In this document: positions 1 through 12,626 of the stretch, in pieces
Layout of the letters: the number at the start of each line of letters is the position of its first letter
Numbering within the stretch: position 1 is the first letter of the stretch
Source: Takakia lepidozioides
Lineage: Eukaryota > Streptophyta > Takakiopsida > Takakiales > Takakiaceae
Assembly (NCBI GenBank): GCA_030704615.1
Contig: CM060734.1
Location: forward strand, 37,340,042 to 37,404,041
Reading direction: 5' to 3'
Length of the DNA stretch: 64,000 bases
Position numbers and translations under genes: made by a program
The notes under the pieces: generated by a model
The model's input: the letters and a program-made list of their open reading frames with translations, nothing else
Databases searched by the model: none
What the model was told of the DNA's origin: nothing

Positions 1-636
1 TCCGCTTGCGTCCACTTCTTCAGACTTTACTTGCATTGTAGTGAGAAGCTAAGGTTGAACTATGTTAGATCTTTGCACTAACAAATGGGAAGTGCTTGAA
101 CCTTGCCATATCTGTCTCTCTGTCTCTCTCCATCTGTGTGGCTCTATGGCCGCAAGGCTAACAACGTCTTGCGAGTAGGTTGCGAGGAGGTTGGGTATCG
201 TTCGAGCATACGAGCACCCAATGTAAGCATGCTCACACAAGCAAACAAGAATGTTTATAGACTTTCGAAATATCCTGAGAATATGGCCACAAGGCTGTGG
301 CAAACATCTTATGAGTACATTCTCTCTCTCTCATATGCTGTGCTTCTTGAGATTTACCTCGGATGCAATTTGACTTATTTCATCCATGTAGAGTCCTGAA
401 GAGGAGGTTCTTAGTAGGTTCTCGTTCCATTCCTAATTCAAGTTCGTATGACGAATATTCCCACAACTAATTCGATAGCTATGAGATGTCCATGATACAA
501 GGATAAGTAGTCGGGCACAAAAAGATTGCCATCAACTGCAAACAAAACTAGCTCTACAGAGGATAGCTCTACACATCCAGATTGTCGACCTTTGTCACAA
601 GATGCAATTAATAGAATCAGAAGTCAATGGGAGTAG
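1..636. other. region 3' of PEX12, no gene seen
   Basis: No exon with coding similarity was found. The stretch from about 279 to 335 is a copy of a short dispersed repeat (core 'ggccacaaggct' then 'tcttatgagtacattctct') that runs into a CT-rich tail; a weaker partial copy lies near 145-175. The rest is probably PEX12 3' UTR and flank. Confidence 0.6.
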
Positions 637-3600
637 CTAAGCATCATGGTAGAGTCGACGTAGTTGGTTCGTGCCGGCAGGCGCTAGCGTAACAGGACAT
701 CGTTTGTACTGCACAGAAACCAGTAGTCACTAGAGGCACCAGAACGAATTTTACAACTGCGAAGGCACTGAAACCATAAATATACAAACACAGCTGGAGA
801 TCTGCCAATGGGGATGAGAGAGAGGGAGAGAGGGAATGTATCCCTACATGCTTCTACCATTTACCGTTATCCACAAAAACCCCTTCAAAGCCAGACATCA
901 GTTCTTAATCCATCTAAGAAGGAGATATAAGGGCTGGAAAGCTTACCTGAGATACATAGCTGAAAATACAAGGATAACAGAACACAAAACCAGATACAGC
1001 TATTAAGGCAGGGTTGGTGCGCTGGCGTGTGCAAAGAGGACAAATTCTTCGATCTGATGGCAACTGAATTCCTTCCTTAGCCACCTGCCACAGTCACTGG
1101 CCTCTTTGAGCAACTCAAGGATATTATGATGCACATAGCAGCACCTACAGCTTTAAGAATGAGAAAAAATCCAGACATTTGAATACAACACGCTATTTAT
1201 CTTTCTCTTGGGATACAAAACTCAAAATGCTACTCTTTGCATCTGACCACCTTTGGACACAACTCAAACCAGGATTACTAAAGTAACGAAAGAAGTAGTG
1301 GACCTTAGGTGGTGGGGGTGGAGGAGGAGGGGGATAAATGGATGGTGTGGTGACCCGATGCTCTGCTGACTGATACCACCACTCTACCATCTGCACCAAC
1401 CAAGAGCAACTCTGTGAATAGTGCTTGAATTTAAACCCATTTACATACTTTGAAGTAAAGCAGTTCAGAGAGATTTGAGAGCCCACTCAGTCCATGCATA
1501 TGCTCAACTTAAAAGTATCTGAGTGGGACCTCACTTTAAACAGAAAGACAGAAGCAATAAGGCCTGTCTGTGCATAGTCCAGCATTGCATATGCCGTTCG
1601 GAGGAAGCTCCTCTGTATAGCCTGTCATACCAAAGCATATTTGTGAGCAACAACCAAAGAGAATTGATTGACAGAAAATGACACTGACCTGAGGTGGAAA
1701 TATGGGTGTGCAAAGAGCGTATCTATGAAGAGTACAAGACTAAACCCTTGGAATGGTCAGGACAGAGGGAAAGAGTACAGTAGAGAGGTCACCTGAGCAA
1801 AAGGGGGTCCCCTCAGTCTACCAAACTCACGGTTTCTTCTCTCTTGAATAACCTTCGTGGCATCCATCTATACCTTGCAAAGACAAGTAATCCTTGAGCC
1901 AAAACTTTTAGCATGAGCAAATACAAGCACTAAATTATAGAGAGCAAAATTCCTTTCCCACAGTCAAGATGAGACCATTTACTAAATTGTTGTGACATCT
2001 GTAGCTAAAACAACTCTGTGTATCGTCACAAGAGAGTCAAGCAGAGGGCATAGTTATGTGGCTCCTTGAAGCTTCCTCCAGATTTTGCCTCCACAACTTA
2101 TCTCAGATCAAAATGAAATCTCAGAACCCCTGACATTATCACCCATTATCCCTCCCCCCCAGAAGTATCCATATGAGTATTGAAATATCTCCATACTTGC
2201 AATTAAGGGTAACCAAAAAAGAAGTACTGCGAAGATCTGATCTATTGTTAGAAGGATTTTCAGAAGAGAAAACCAGAAACAAACAGCAAAGAAAAGACAA
2301 ACAGGAGCAAGGAACAAGAAAATAGAAAGAAAAAGAAGCAAGGACAGAAAAGACAAGGATACGAACAAAGCAATGAACGGATTCATATTGAACCCATAAG
2401 CTGAGAATAGCAATATAGACTTGGCGACCAAGAACAACAACAACATGAATGGTAGTGACAAGCTACCATCACTTCCCTACAGACTTTGTCAGTTCCCAAT
2501 AGTGGGTATAGGTTTATGCACTAAGAACCAACGTACCGAGTTTCTGTCAAATTTCCGGAAGTACCGGGAAAATCCCCCCAAAAAGTAGACACTCATACAA
2601 ACCTTTAACCTGAACAAAGAGAGATTGTTACATTGAAGGTAAGATATGGACTATTGTAACTACAATTCTGGAGAGATTGCTCCACCACCAAGACAACTTT
2701 TGACTGGCAAATTTCCATACCAGCTCCTGACCTGAGGAACGCCGAACATGGAGGCGCAGGATATGGAGGGCAGGATTGTAGAACTGTGTGACGTCTAGCA
2801 AGTACAGCAGCTGATATGCAAACGTCACCCCTGCCCATTCAACCCAATGTTAGCAAGCACGTAAATACCATGTTAGTATGGACAATTCTGTATTTAAACA
2901 CACATCGATGTAATTAGATCATCACAGGATAAAGTGGTGTACATTCCACATATATCTTCAAAGACAACACCATACTTGAAAATGGGGACAAGATTGTAAG
3001 AAGCGGAAAACACATTTTAGTTCAGGTCCCCCTACCCTCATTAGTGGCGTGTAGCCATGGATAGAAGCGCACCAGCGCTTGGGTGATTTTCTCCCTGATA
3101 TGCAGTCTTACAGAGGTATTGTTCCCCAACCCATTCTCGTTACTTGGTATCTCTCTGTCACCCCTATCTTCTACCTCCACCAGCTCAGCATCCTGAGGAT
3201 CACCCCTGCCCCACAGGGCAGCCTGGAGCACACCTCCTCTGTGGGAGTTATAAGCTGCTTGCAGTTTGGACTTCAGATATGGTAAACCCACCTGGCAACC
3301 AACAAAATTTGTACAGATGAGCAGGTAATTCCAAGGCTGCAGATAGAGGTTGGAATTATAAGTTTATGAAAGAGGAAACTCTGTTGAGGGGACTAGCAAA
3401 TGCAATCATGATACTCTGCATACAAAGAATTTGCAAGATTGCCAAATGAGAGATAATCTTACTAGAAACAAGACAGACAGCTCCCTCTGACGTCGACTTA
3501 GGGGTCTAGTTACTTGCGACTGCTGGTTTCCAGCCTCCTGTGTTAGAGCAAGACCTGTTGAAGAAATATCCGCGGGTGCCCGCCTGAGCCCATAAAGTGC

Positions 3601-4750
3601 CTCAGCGAATGATGCATCTGGAATAAAATTGAACCCCTGTTAGAATTTTTGGGCCCTTGGTAAGAATCAAGAGCACAGTAACGACAAACTACAATCAATG
3701 CGAGTATGGCCATGCTACTTCAAGAATAACATGTTAGCGTAGGTGGGTCAAGAAGCTTTTCAAATCAGTGGAAACACAGACCTAGCCAAGCTGCGCTTCT
3801 GTTTCTCCCATCCAAAAAGCTGATTAACACTGCCTTATATATTCTTAGAAGGGAGTGGAAGAAAGAGGATGAGAGGGAAGCCACGACAGACCTGCAGTGC
3901 GCAGGCTATGCAGCTCCAAAAGCAGCATGAGGAGGGAGTAAGCTTCCTCGCTGTGATCCAATACTCTATGCAGAATAGGCCTCCGCTGAGCCATCACCTA
4001 AAAAACCATAACCCAAACCTCTTCAAGACATTGCGACATCTCTCTCGAGAACTCATTCCATGCCCCAACTGCTAAAGTCATTGTCCCGAACCTAAAACCT
4101 TACCCAATTTATAGAACCCTGAAGAAAACAGTTCAGCCAGATTTTTACTTCAATGGGAGCGTGGAGCAGTTCATCTGAAAGAAGACACAGGTTCCCTGGA
4201 AAATAGCCTAAGGAACCTCCAGTAATTTTGTGCCTAAGTCGATTCCACCCCATCACTGGCGGTTCAACTGCAGTCACTGTCAACTAATGCAAAACTAGAT
4301 CTACCAATCCTCCCCATTTGTGTCCGACGAAGCAGAACACCCTAAAAATTTTCAGGAAATTTTGAAACCATGGCGATCCCTTGACTGGAAATTAAACAGC
4401 CGCTCGTGATTGAATCGATTACACAGAGATAAAACCCTTTAGAGCTTGAAATCAGTGTCGGCATCACAGGCAAAAAAAACCCTAACAAACTTATCTCACG
4501 ATAGTGCAAGATGCCGTTGCCAGGGAGCTCCAACAGTAGACAAGAAGGACTGACAAATCCTCCAATTGTGAGAGTGAACCTCCAAGTAGAAGTCGACAGA
4601 AAAACAATACTTTTGGAAAGTGGAATGGCAAGAGTGACGAACCCCAAGCGAATACATCAGGGCAGCACGCAGGCTGGTGGGTAGATGCTGGGCTGCTGAC
4701 ATTTCAAAGAAGGTGGGGCGGCTGCCCTCACCCCCTACTTGCATCAACAT
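637..4750 (-). CDS. PEX12: Peroxin 12 (peroxisomal import RING-type E3 component)
   Basis: PEX12 is a peroxisomal membrane protein that works with PEX2 and PEX10 as the RING ubiquitin-ligase complex recycling the PEX5 import receptor. Exons: 4750-4643, 3997-3892, 3617-3463, 3291-3036, 2830-2721, 1867-1793, 1621-1535, 1390-1304, 1084-947, 708-637. They join in phase to 397 aa; plant PEX12 is about 390 aa. Visible are the N-terminal motif RPTFFEM (residues 11-17), GLPYLKSKL, YPWLHATNEG, AYQLLYLLD, EWWYQSAE, a nine-proline run (319-327), and the C-terminal zinc region with CPLC (343-346), CYPC (364-367) and RCPVT. As is usual for PEX12, the RING has too few Cys/His for two zinc ions. The start follows the family N-terminus; the frame stays open upstream to about 4864, so a longer start is not excluded. 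It diverges from the SWC5-like gene across a short shared promoter. Confidence 0.95.
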
Positions 4751-5357
4751 CTTTCCCAAGTAATCTCTCTCTCTCTCCCTCAATCCCTCCTTTACTCTCC
4801 TCTCTCGTTCTAAGAACAGACGATTTTTCCTGGAACCTCGTCTCTCACAGTAATCCTGCAACACGAGAGAGAATTGCTTGCGCCGAAGCCATGAGGAGAT
4901 GAAAGACTCTCCATCAGGTATGATGGATGGACAGAAGAGGATGAATAACGTTGGGGCTTGTGGATGAATGTCTCGAGCAGATATGATGGATGGACAGAAG
5001 AGGATGCATAACGTTGGGGATTGTGGATGGATGTCTCGAGCAGATATGATGGATGGACAGAAGAGGATGGATAACGTTGGGGCCTGTGGATGGATGTCTC
5101 GAGCAGATATGATGGATGGACAGAAGAGGATGGATAACGTTGGGGCCTGTGGATGGATGGATGTCGTCCAAGCGGTCGTCTCTGCCGGCCTGGAAACCCT
5201 AGAAACAGGGAAGAAGAAGATGCTGCAGACAAGGGAAGAGGAGGGAGGTCGTTTAGGGTTTGTACGTCTTTAATGTTGCAGTGATTCAGCGGGCAAGCTC
5301 AGACCTTACGAAGTGGCCGTGCTCAGTTTTCTTCGTCTTTCTTCGATTTAGTCTGCC
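4751..5357. promoter_or_regulatory. divergent promoter between PEX12 and SWC5-like gene
   Basis: The two start codons, on opposite strands, are 607 bp apart. The interval must hold both 5' UTRs and the core promoters. On the PEX12 side there is a CT-rich run (about 4762-4800), common in plant 5' UTRs. The middle is taken up by a 63-bp minisatellite. No convincing TATA box was identified. Confidence 0.6.
4915..5166. repeat. 63-bp minisatellite, about four copies
   Basis: The unit beginning 'cag(a/g)tatgatggatgg' recurs at 4915, 4978, 5041 and 5104, an exact 63-bp spacing, with few differences between copies. Because 63 is divisible by three and the unit lacks stops in some frames, it makes long open frames on both strands (21-residue protein repeats). 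These are not taken as genes. Confidence 0.95.
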
Positions 5358-7482
5358 ATGCATGTAGGGAATGGGGTCAGAAGGAACGGGAAGAATGATA
5401 GAGAGCTCGAGTTTGCAGGAGAGGTGGCGCCAAACGACGACCGGACGGCAGACCCATTGGCGCAATTGAAAGCTGATGGTATGGGAAACTGGCTCCTTTT
5501 CGAACGTATGTGGTTAGGAAATGTTAAGTCTCATGTGCGGGTGGTTGATTTTGTGTCGGCATATGCTCTAGGGTATTGAGCTTACTTTTTTATTGGTGGC
5601 AAGCTTCGCTTGAGATGTCTTGGATTAATCAAAAGAAGAACTTGATTTGTAACGGCTTCATGCCGAACTAGCCTCGTGGAGCAACTTCCGCTGCGGGACT
5701 GGCCGTCTCGAATGTCCTTGCACGGATTGTTTCTACTTTGCAGGATCAGAGTCTGGCTTAATTGATCTCTCCAAGTGGTTCAACCGTTATCTAGGATCAA
5801 TTCATGTTTTACTAGTTGTTGTAGTTGGTGATGGAAACTTCCCAGCATGTAGCACCTGCCCCGGTTAGGTTGGCCTTGGCAACTGATGATCACAAGGGTG
5901 GTCTGATAAAGCTTCTGTGTTGACACGGGAGTTATTGGTTAGAGAGATACTGTGTAGTGCCTGGTCAGGCGTCACACCTTTTGCAGACCTTTTACAGATT
6001 TTAATTGTGTAAGGCTGATTTTTTTTGGGGGAAGGGCAGCAAAAAGGGCCAAGATAAATGCCATTTGGGAGCAGCTCAATGCCAAGAATCCAACACTTAC
6101 CGCCAAGGCTGGCCGCAGCCATGTGCAGGCCCCTACAAGCAGGTCGAAGCCAGCTAAAGTTATCCCTGTAAGTTGAACCGTCTGTCCCTCTCTCTTGAGC
6201 ACAGGAGGTTCTTGGGCTTTGCAGGCACACTTGCTCATGAATAGTTTCAGTTGGCAACTATGGCTGAAGGGTCTAGGATGTATAGGCTGCACATGTGAAT
6301 GCGTGTGTTTAGTTTTTTGAAATTCGCACCCAGCAGTCAGAAAGAATGATGATGACATTCGCAGCTACGTACTGAGATGATTTGAGAATGGACCTGCTAC
6401 ACAGGTTTTGTTCACTCAATAATAACATATCCATGCTGTGCTGAGATATTCTCGTCTTGATTTGTGCAGGGATGGATGGTGAGTTTAGGCATAGCTCCAT
6501 CAAAGACAACATCCAGTGCCAAGCCACCAGCAGGGAACCAGGTCACTGGTACTGAAGTTTCAATAAGCAATGCAGCAAGCACATGGAGCAGGGAAGATAC
6601 TAAGCTTGAAACTGCGGGTGTCGAACGAGAAGGGGAAAAGGAGGATGCCCGAAAGATTGCAGCTGCCGCTCTGGCAGCAGCCAAGGCAGCAGCAGTGGCA
6701 GTAAGCACTGAAGGAAAGGTTGAGGTAAGAGATGTCAGCTGCTATATGAAAGAGGCATAATCAGTTCCCGCACATATTTCAACACAGCCTTCTACCTGCT
6801 TATGCCACTCGTGTCAACCTGTGCACATGCCCTACGCTTTTAATGTGGAGGCTCTGTTCCCAATGCTCACTGTCCCCGCGACCTTGTGAATGCATTGGAA
6901 AGTAGGTGGAAACCTGACCAAATTTCATGTGGAAGTAGCTAAAATAGATACCCCTGGAGTGTCCAACAGTAAGAGCATTGGCATGTGCCTTCTTCTTTTA
7001 TGGATCAATGGATTGTGGCTGGTAAGTAATAGTCATGACCTTTTAAATGGTACCCAGTCATGCCTTCTAGTTTTCTGATCTCTCTGGTCTTATTGTGTCT
7101 ATGGCAGATCAGTGAGGTTCGTGAATTTGCAGGGGAAGACATACAGATTACAAAATATGTGGACCCTAACTCCAAGGCAGCACAGGCCTCTAGGCGGAAG
7201 GCAGAAATGCAAGCTTCGTCCTCCTCGGGTCTGGACGCGTTACTGGAGCAGATTAGTAAGAAACAGAAGTTAAATATCTTAGATAAATCTAGAAAGGATT
7301 GGGGGGAATTCAAAGAAGAGAAAGGGATTGATGTGGAGCTTGAGGCGTATAAGAAGAGTGGAGATAAGTACTTGGATAAAGTTGCATTTTTACAGCGAGC
7401 TGATGTACGGGAATATGAGAAAGAGAGGGATGCCCGGCTAGCACTGCAGTCTAAGCGCCGGGACTCGACCCTCATGGATTGA
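5358..7482 (+). CDS. SWC5: SWC5/BCNT-domain protein (SWR1 chromatin-remodelling subunit family)
   Basis: Members of this family (yeast Swc5, animal CFDP1/BCNT) are subunits of the SWR1/SRCAP complex that exchanges H2A.Z into nucleosomes. Exons: 5358-5478, 6040-6167, 6470-6724, 7108-7482. All introns are GT-AG and phases match, giving 292 aa. Exon 2 encodes the AKINAIWEQLN motif also seen in plant homologues; exon 3 ends in an Ala-rich helix (about 150-165). Exon 4 carries the conserved BCNT-C domain (about 210-285) with KKQKLNILDKSRKDWGEFKE, YLDKVAFLQRADVREYEKER and ALQSKRR. The first 40 residues are the least certain part; they were chosen because ATG 5358 opens a frame that splices in phase to exon 2. 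The neighbouring AP2-like gene converges from the right. Confidence 0.9.
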
Positions 7483-8540
7483 TTAGCTGTGGATTTTACT
7501 TGTCTTCAGAAAATTTACTGCATAAGAAAAGAAGTTCACAACTCCTAGATGCCCTCACGGTCACCCTGTATGCTTGCCATAGCTTCATTTGTCATTCTGT
7601 CATACAGAAAAAGAGATTAGACTTGACTGGCAAATGAAAATAGAGAGTGAATGGGTGCAACTGTGTAACATTATCCCAGACCGATGGGATATCCCGGATG
7701 TATATCTGGCTTAATAGATGAGTGCCAAATTGTTTCAGGCGGGAGTTCAATAAAGATCACTCGCAAATTGTGACATACCTGTCTCATTTCTGTCTATTGG
7801 TAAGAGTGTGTTCACAGTTGCTTGGATGGAGTTCGGTTATCACAAGCAAAGAAAATCGGGAGATTGCAGAGTGTGCGAGTTCATTTGTAACAGGCTGTTA
7901 TCCCAGTTGGCGAGCTGATACTTATGGCAATCTATCTTTTATGGCAATCTATCTCCGTCCCTCCCTCCCTCTTGTTCCGACCAAACTGGGCACAAAGTCT
8001 ATGTTGCCACAGGGCTACGGCAAACAACTCATGACTACATTCTCTCATTAGTTTTAATCACATTTCTACAATGTCTGTCCAAACTTCAGCTCTGGCAAAC
8101 CCGACACATCCTCACACATTACTGGACAGACTTCAAATTTGGCCCACATTCATTTCTTCAGGCTTTGGTGGGCATAATTGAGTCAATGAAGAGTCGCTTG
8201 CAACAAAATTGGAACAAAATTTTCAGACACCCAAAAGTTGCAGACAGGTCTTTCAAAATTTTGCACAAGTTTCAGAAGGGTCACAGGAAAGTTGATTTGT
8301 ACAACGGATTACGGGAGAAAGTGGGTTCGCAAGGGAAGCCAAATTCCCTTGGAAGTTGAGGACTCATTAAGTCACTGTGTAAGTATGTTGTGCACACACT
8401 GATTAGTGTCTAGCTCACTAACTCTTAATTAACTCTGGCTAATGGCCCAAGAAAATTATGAACCGATACTGGCTATCCAAACTCACTGCCATGCTCGCGA
8501 CGCACATTCAACTGCTGCAATGCTGCTAACCGACGCTTCG
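7483..8540. other. intergenic region between convergent genes
   Basis: No exon was recognised. About 7765-7880 is a block repeated at about 12045-12150. About 7960-8047 is a copy of the dispersed CT-tailed repeat ('ccacagggctacggcaaaca'). The remainder is probably the 3' UTRs of the two flanking genes. Confidence 0.6.
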
Positions 8541-10220
8541 TCAGTATAACTTGACAACATGAGTGCAGATTGGCAGGTCGCATACATGCACGGGAGTGCG
8601 GGGCCGGCGGGGGATATAACCTCCCTGCTTCTTCCACTCTCTCAGATATCTACCTTCTATAGAGGTGTCTGATTCGTAGTCTTCGTCGAGCCTCACTTTC
8701 TCCAATCCCTTCAATCCCTGCACTGCACATTCCAGATCCTGAGGTGCAGGTTCGACTGACTGAACCCATCCCTGCACAGCTTGAAATTCCAGATTTTGAG
8801 GTGCAGGTTCGACTGGCTGAACCCATCCCTGCATTACTGGGCCTTCCAGATTTTGAGGTGCAACGGCGACTGGCTGAAGGTTTGGTACCACCGGCGCGGC
8901 CCCCATCTCACTTCTTCTCTCCAAGATACGCATCAAACCTGACAATTGGATGAGACGAATCCTCAGGATTACAACATCCTATATACCAAAGGACGGACAT
9001 TATAGATTATCAAACTGCATTCTTCTGGTCCAAGGATTTGGATGTACTTACATTCTGACTTGGGGGTTGGCTTGTAGCAGTCCCTGCTCTCGCCTACAAG
9101 CATATCCAGGAAGGCCTGATCTCCCATTGTGGGCCACTGCACGAAATTTCCAAATATACGAAAGAGTCAGCCTACTTAGACTTGCTAAAGATCTAACTGT
9201 ATGAGCTGCAAATCCTCCATAGAACTGAAAATCCTCCAAACTGATCCAGCTGGGTGAATATATGTGTAAACTTACGAGTTCTCTATCATCCTTGTAATCA
9301 CGGCGGTTGAAGATGGTTTTGGCTTTTGGTCCCTTCAATTTGAGGGCTGCCCTGTCCTGTGCTCTGCAAGATAGAATGTGCACTAAACATGATTAGCAGC
9401 TAATGAGGGTTTGCCTATTCCGTCAGTACACCAAATCAAGAAAAAATGTAGCCACTTTCTCAGTACCTCCCGAGCCAATCTCTCGTAGTTTCTAGGCATT
9501 AAGTGCTCAGGGTGTATTACCTTGCTGCAAGTTCCTCGTCCTCCCAAGCTCCTGCATTTTTCCACAAAACTCACTGGTTAAAATCCAAGCAAGATCGATC
9601 AGGAAAATAAATCCTCCATAGATTAAAATTTAGAAATCTGGCCCATCTTCCCAAAACATTGATCTAACTTAGTGGTAACAGAAGCTTAGCGGGAAGGAGC
9701 TCACCGATATAAAGACGCTTGTCCTTATGACTGCAGCCAGAAACAGCACAATGGGAAAAGATAAAGAACTGGTTAGCATGTGTATATGGAGAGTGTGACT
9801 GATCAGTACATCCACTCATTACGTATGCCGACTTACTCATTCAGCAACTTAATGGAGCTAGATGACTATCATAGACAAGGATCTAATTCTCTTCTAAGCA
9901 TTTTTCAAAGATATCAAACAAATCACTTGCATTACTTACCTAAACCATGAACCCCATTTCTTTGAGTTTTTGAATTGGCTAATGTTTTTGTAGGTTGATG
10001 TCTTGGCCTTCTCCACATCACCATCGCTCGTTGACGGCTTAGAAACTCTTACTTTGCGTCTGCACACATGCTCATAATAGAGCAGCCACAATTCGCTACG
10101 GTACTCTTGCAATTAGAGGACCCAAGAGAAGACCACAATAACTGCAGCACAAACCTTTCTCCCTGCACTAGTGCTCCTGAAATTAGAGGGAGAAAGCACT
10201 AGGATCACTTACGGCGCCAT
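8541..10220 (-). CDS. AP2/ERF-like domain protein, divergent, with microexons
   Basis: Exons: 10220-10213 (8 nt), 10059-9940, 9730-9705 (26 nt), 9551-9521 (31 nt), 9363-9276, 9136-9052, 8938-8541. Phases join exactly to 251 aa. Residues 26-81 resemble one AP2 domain: WGSW (38-41), RLYIGAWEDEELAARAQDRA (48-67), and KLKGPKAKTIF (70-80) match the beta-sheet/helix core. The usual N-terminal RGVRxRxWG DNA-contact strand is replaced by YKNISQFKNSKKWG. The C-terminal exon carries about three Pro/Gln-rich 19-residue repeats (PQNLE...QGWVQPVEPA) and then an acidic/Arg-rich tail ending at 8541. By family it would be a DNA-binding transcription factor; the altered first strand makes target specificity, or even DNA binding, uncertain. 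Promoter lies to the right of 10220. Confidence 0.75.
8713..8880. repeat. 57-bp tandem repeat inside AP2-like coding exon
   Basis: Units beginning 'ccagat' start at 8732, 8789 and 8846 (57-bp spacing), with a partial unit before the first. They encode the Pro/Gln-rich 19-residue repeats of the AP2-like protein on the minus strand. Confidence 0.9.
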
Positions 10221-12626
10221 GCTTCGACCTTGTAGGCAACAAGTACAGAGCAGCAGCAGCTGGAGCCCGTTCAGAGTCACCGCGAACCCAAAGCCCACTC
10301 ACAATCCTGCACTCACAATCCAACGCGCGCTCACAAGACTGCGAAAGACTGCCCATTGCTGCAAGAGCAGAGCGCAGGTCCATATATGGGGAGGGACACT
10401 GATATGCCCGAGACTACTGCGCTCAATCCCGAGAGCTCCCCGAGACTACCGCGTTCAATCCCGAGAACTCCGCTGAATCGTAACGTCCGTTCGAGAATAT
10501 CCTATTTCCGTTCTATAGCACTTCCATTCAACAGCTTTACTTTTTTTGGTACGTCAATTTCTTAATTTTTTTATTTTTCATAAAAGCTTATCAATTCTAA
10601 ATGCACTTTGTTGTTTTTTTGGAATAAAGGGAATGACATTGCAGAGGGAAAGAATTACAATTTGTTTTTTTATTTACAATTTACATTGCATAATTTTCTT
10701 GAGAAGACCAGATTTTATTAAAACGAAAAAACAATTAAAAAAACAATTGGGGAAAATCCATTGTTTTTAAATTGAAAAACCCAGGTCCCAAGGGCGGTTA
10801 TTTGTTCGATTTATTAATTAATATCACAGGGTCAAGTCCGCCTTTCAAGTTTGGAGTTCCTTACAAAAGCAAAACAATTTACTATTATTAATTTAAACAG
10901 AGGTCAGAAGCCCTGGGTAATTATTATCCCCTCGAGGCCCAGTTGCTGGGGCTGGTGTTACCTTGGAAAACAATTAAAACTGAAAAGCAAAAAAATTAAA
11001 AAAATAATAATAATGCAGATAATAATTTATGAATCTTACTGTCAACGCCTTTCGAATATTTTATGACATTCTATGAAAATCATAACTACAAACACTTCCT
11101 GCAAAAATAAAGCGAATATTTAAGAAACAGGTCACCAAGAGCTCGAGAGGATAAATAATTTCTATTTAGAGCAGTAATCGAGAATTCCTCGCGACCGTAG
11201 GATAGCATTAATATCTGTGCAAAGTAGGGTCGTGGATCGATCGCCCGCAAAAGCCTCGGCCGCCACTCCTCACGACCTCACCTGTCTCTTTCTCATCTCC
11301 AGGCTAACTATTTTTCGCTATGCATGAAGTGGGGGCGAAGGAGCGAGCTTATCATGTTGGTCAGTTTCTCTTTTTGTTCTAGATCTTAAGGTTGCAGTTT
11401 GCCAAGGTTCTGCTAGCTGTTGTAACTAGTTCATCTATGTACATGCAGATCACAGCTGGCTATCACTGAGTGATCTATGACAAGAAGTGGGCCCCAATCT
11501 CCGGCAGCGATTTGGAAAAGTGCGCTGGGAGATAGGGGAGAGAAATCACTCTGGGTTTGCATGTCAATCCTACCCTACCCCAAGATGTGAATAGAGCGCT
11601 GCAAGGTATAGAAGATCAATACCTTCGTTGCCTCCTGTTGTGAGTTAAAGAGGACCTGGAAGAAACCTCTCCCACACGACAGAAGTGATGCACCTACGAA
11701 CCCAGGACCTTTATCTAACCCGCCCTGGAAACAGAAGCAGAATTCCTTTGCTTAGAAATGGATTGAGACTTGGAGATTATAGTATGGAGAGAACTGGTTG
11801 TGCTTCATTGGGAGGTCCTACAGACTCTCTCCACACCTCTTGCTGCACTACATGGGGAAGGGAAGGCCTTCTTCCGAGTCTTTTGTTACGTAAACACCGA
11901 TGTTTTCATCCCCAACTCAATTCTTCTCCTGGAGTCCATGTATTTACATATTATCTTCAGGCTTGTGTTGGTTACCTTTACCTGTACTGAGCATTTTTTT
12001 GTCTGGCTGAAAGATGTTTGGTTTGTCTACTGAATAAGACATTCTGACAGACCTGTCTGCTTTCTGTCTATTGATTGATAAGAGTGTGTTCACAGTTGCT
12101 TTGATGTAGTTCGGTTATCATATGCAAAAAAATCAGGTGACTGCAAAATTTGTGTGGCATGATTCTTAGACAAATTTGGGAAACTGCTATTTTCTGTCTA
12201 AAATCACTTCTCAACAGGATGGTTCTATGTACTGGCTTAGCTCAATGAATTTCACCCCCGTTGATGCATGCAGACATATCAAGCAAGAGAGCAACACTAA
12301 ATCCATGCAGTAACAAAATGAGAAGTTGCAGCTGTTGACAAGATATATCAGTGTCATGCCCTTGCCATGTCATTACATTGGTCAGTCACAAATTATAAGG
12401 CCAGCAAATAATGTGGAACATTGTACAAACAAGGAGGTACTAGAGCTATGAAATTCTTGGGAGAGGTCAAAATGGTCACCATCCCAAACGTCAAAGCAGT
12501 AAGACAGTAACCCAAAGAGTAAGTCTCCGTATTATATCCACAGAATCTGGCCATGACACAAGAAGGAGAGCGAGATCTGCCCAATGCCAGAATGCCAAGG
12601 ACTCCGCTGCAAAACTGTCGAATAGA
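10221..12626. other. intergenic, AT-rich and repeat-derived; no gene assigned
   Basis: About 10.5-11.1 kb is AT-rich. Its 3' part (about 10880-10985) resembles the 3' end of the SINE copy at 40.2 kb ('cccagttgctggggctg', 'ccttgga'). About 12045-12150 duplicates the block at 7765-7880. A short ATG frame near 11321 followed by a GT was considered but leads to only a few codons. No coding similarity was recognised. Confidence 0.55.

Noticed and set aside
2108-2461. Hydrophobic 117-codon minus frame within the PEX12 gene
   Set aside because: It lies in the intron between PEX12 exons 5 and 6; low-complexity Leu/Phe/Ser composition from A/G-rich DNA, no homologue.
4810-5273. Long repeat-protein frames on both strands
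   Set aside because: They are translations of the 63-bp minisatellite; both strands being open is explained by the unit, and no homologue or gene context supports them.
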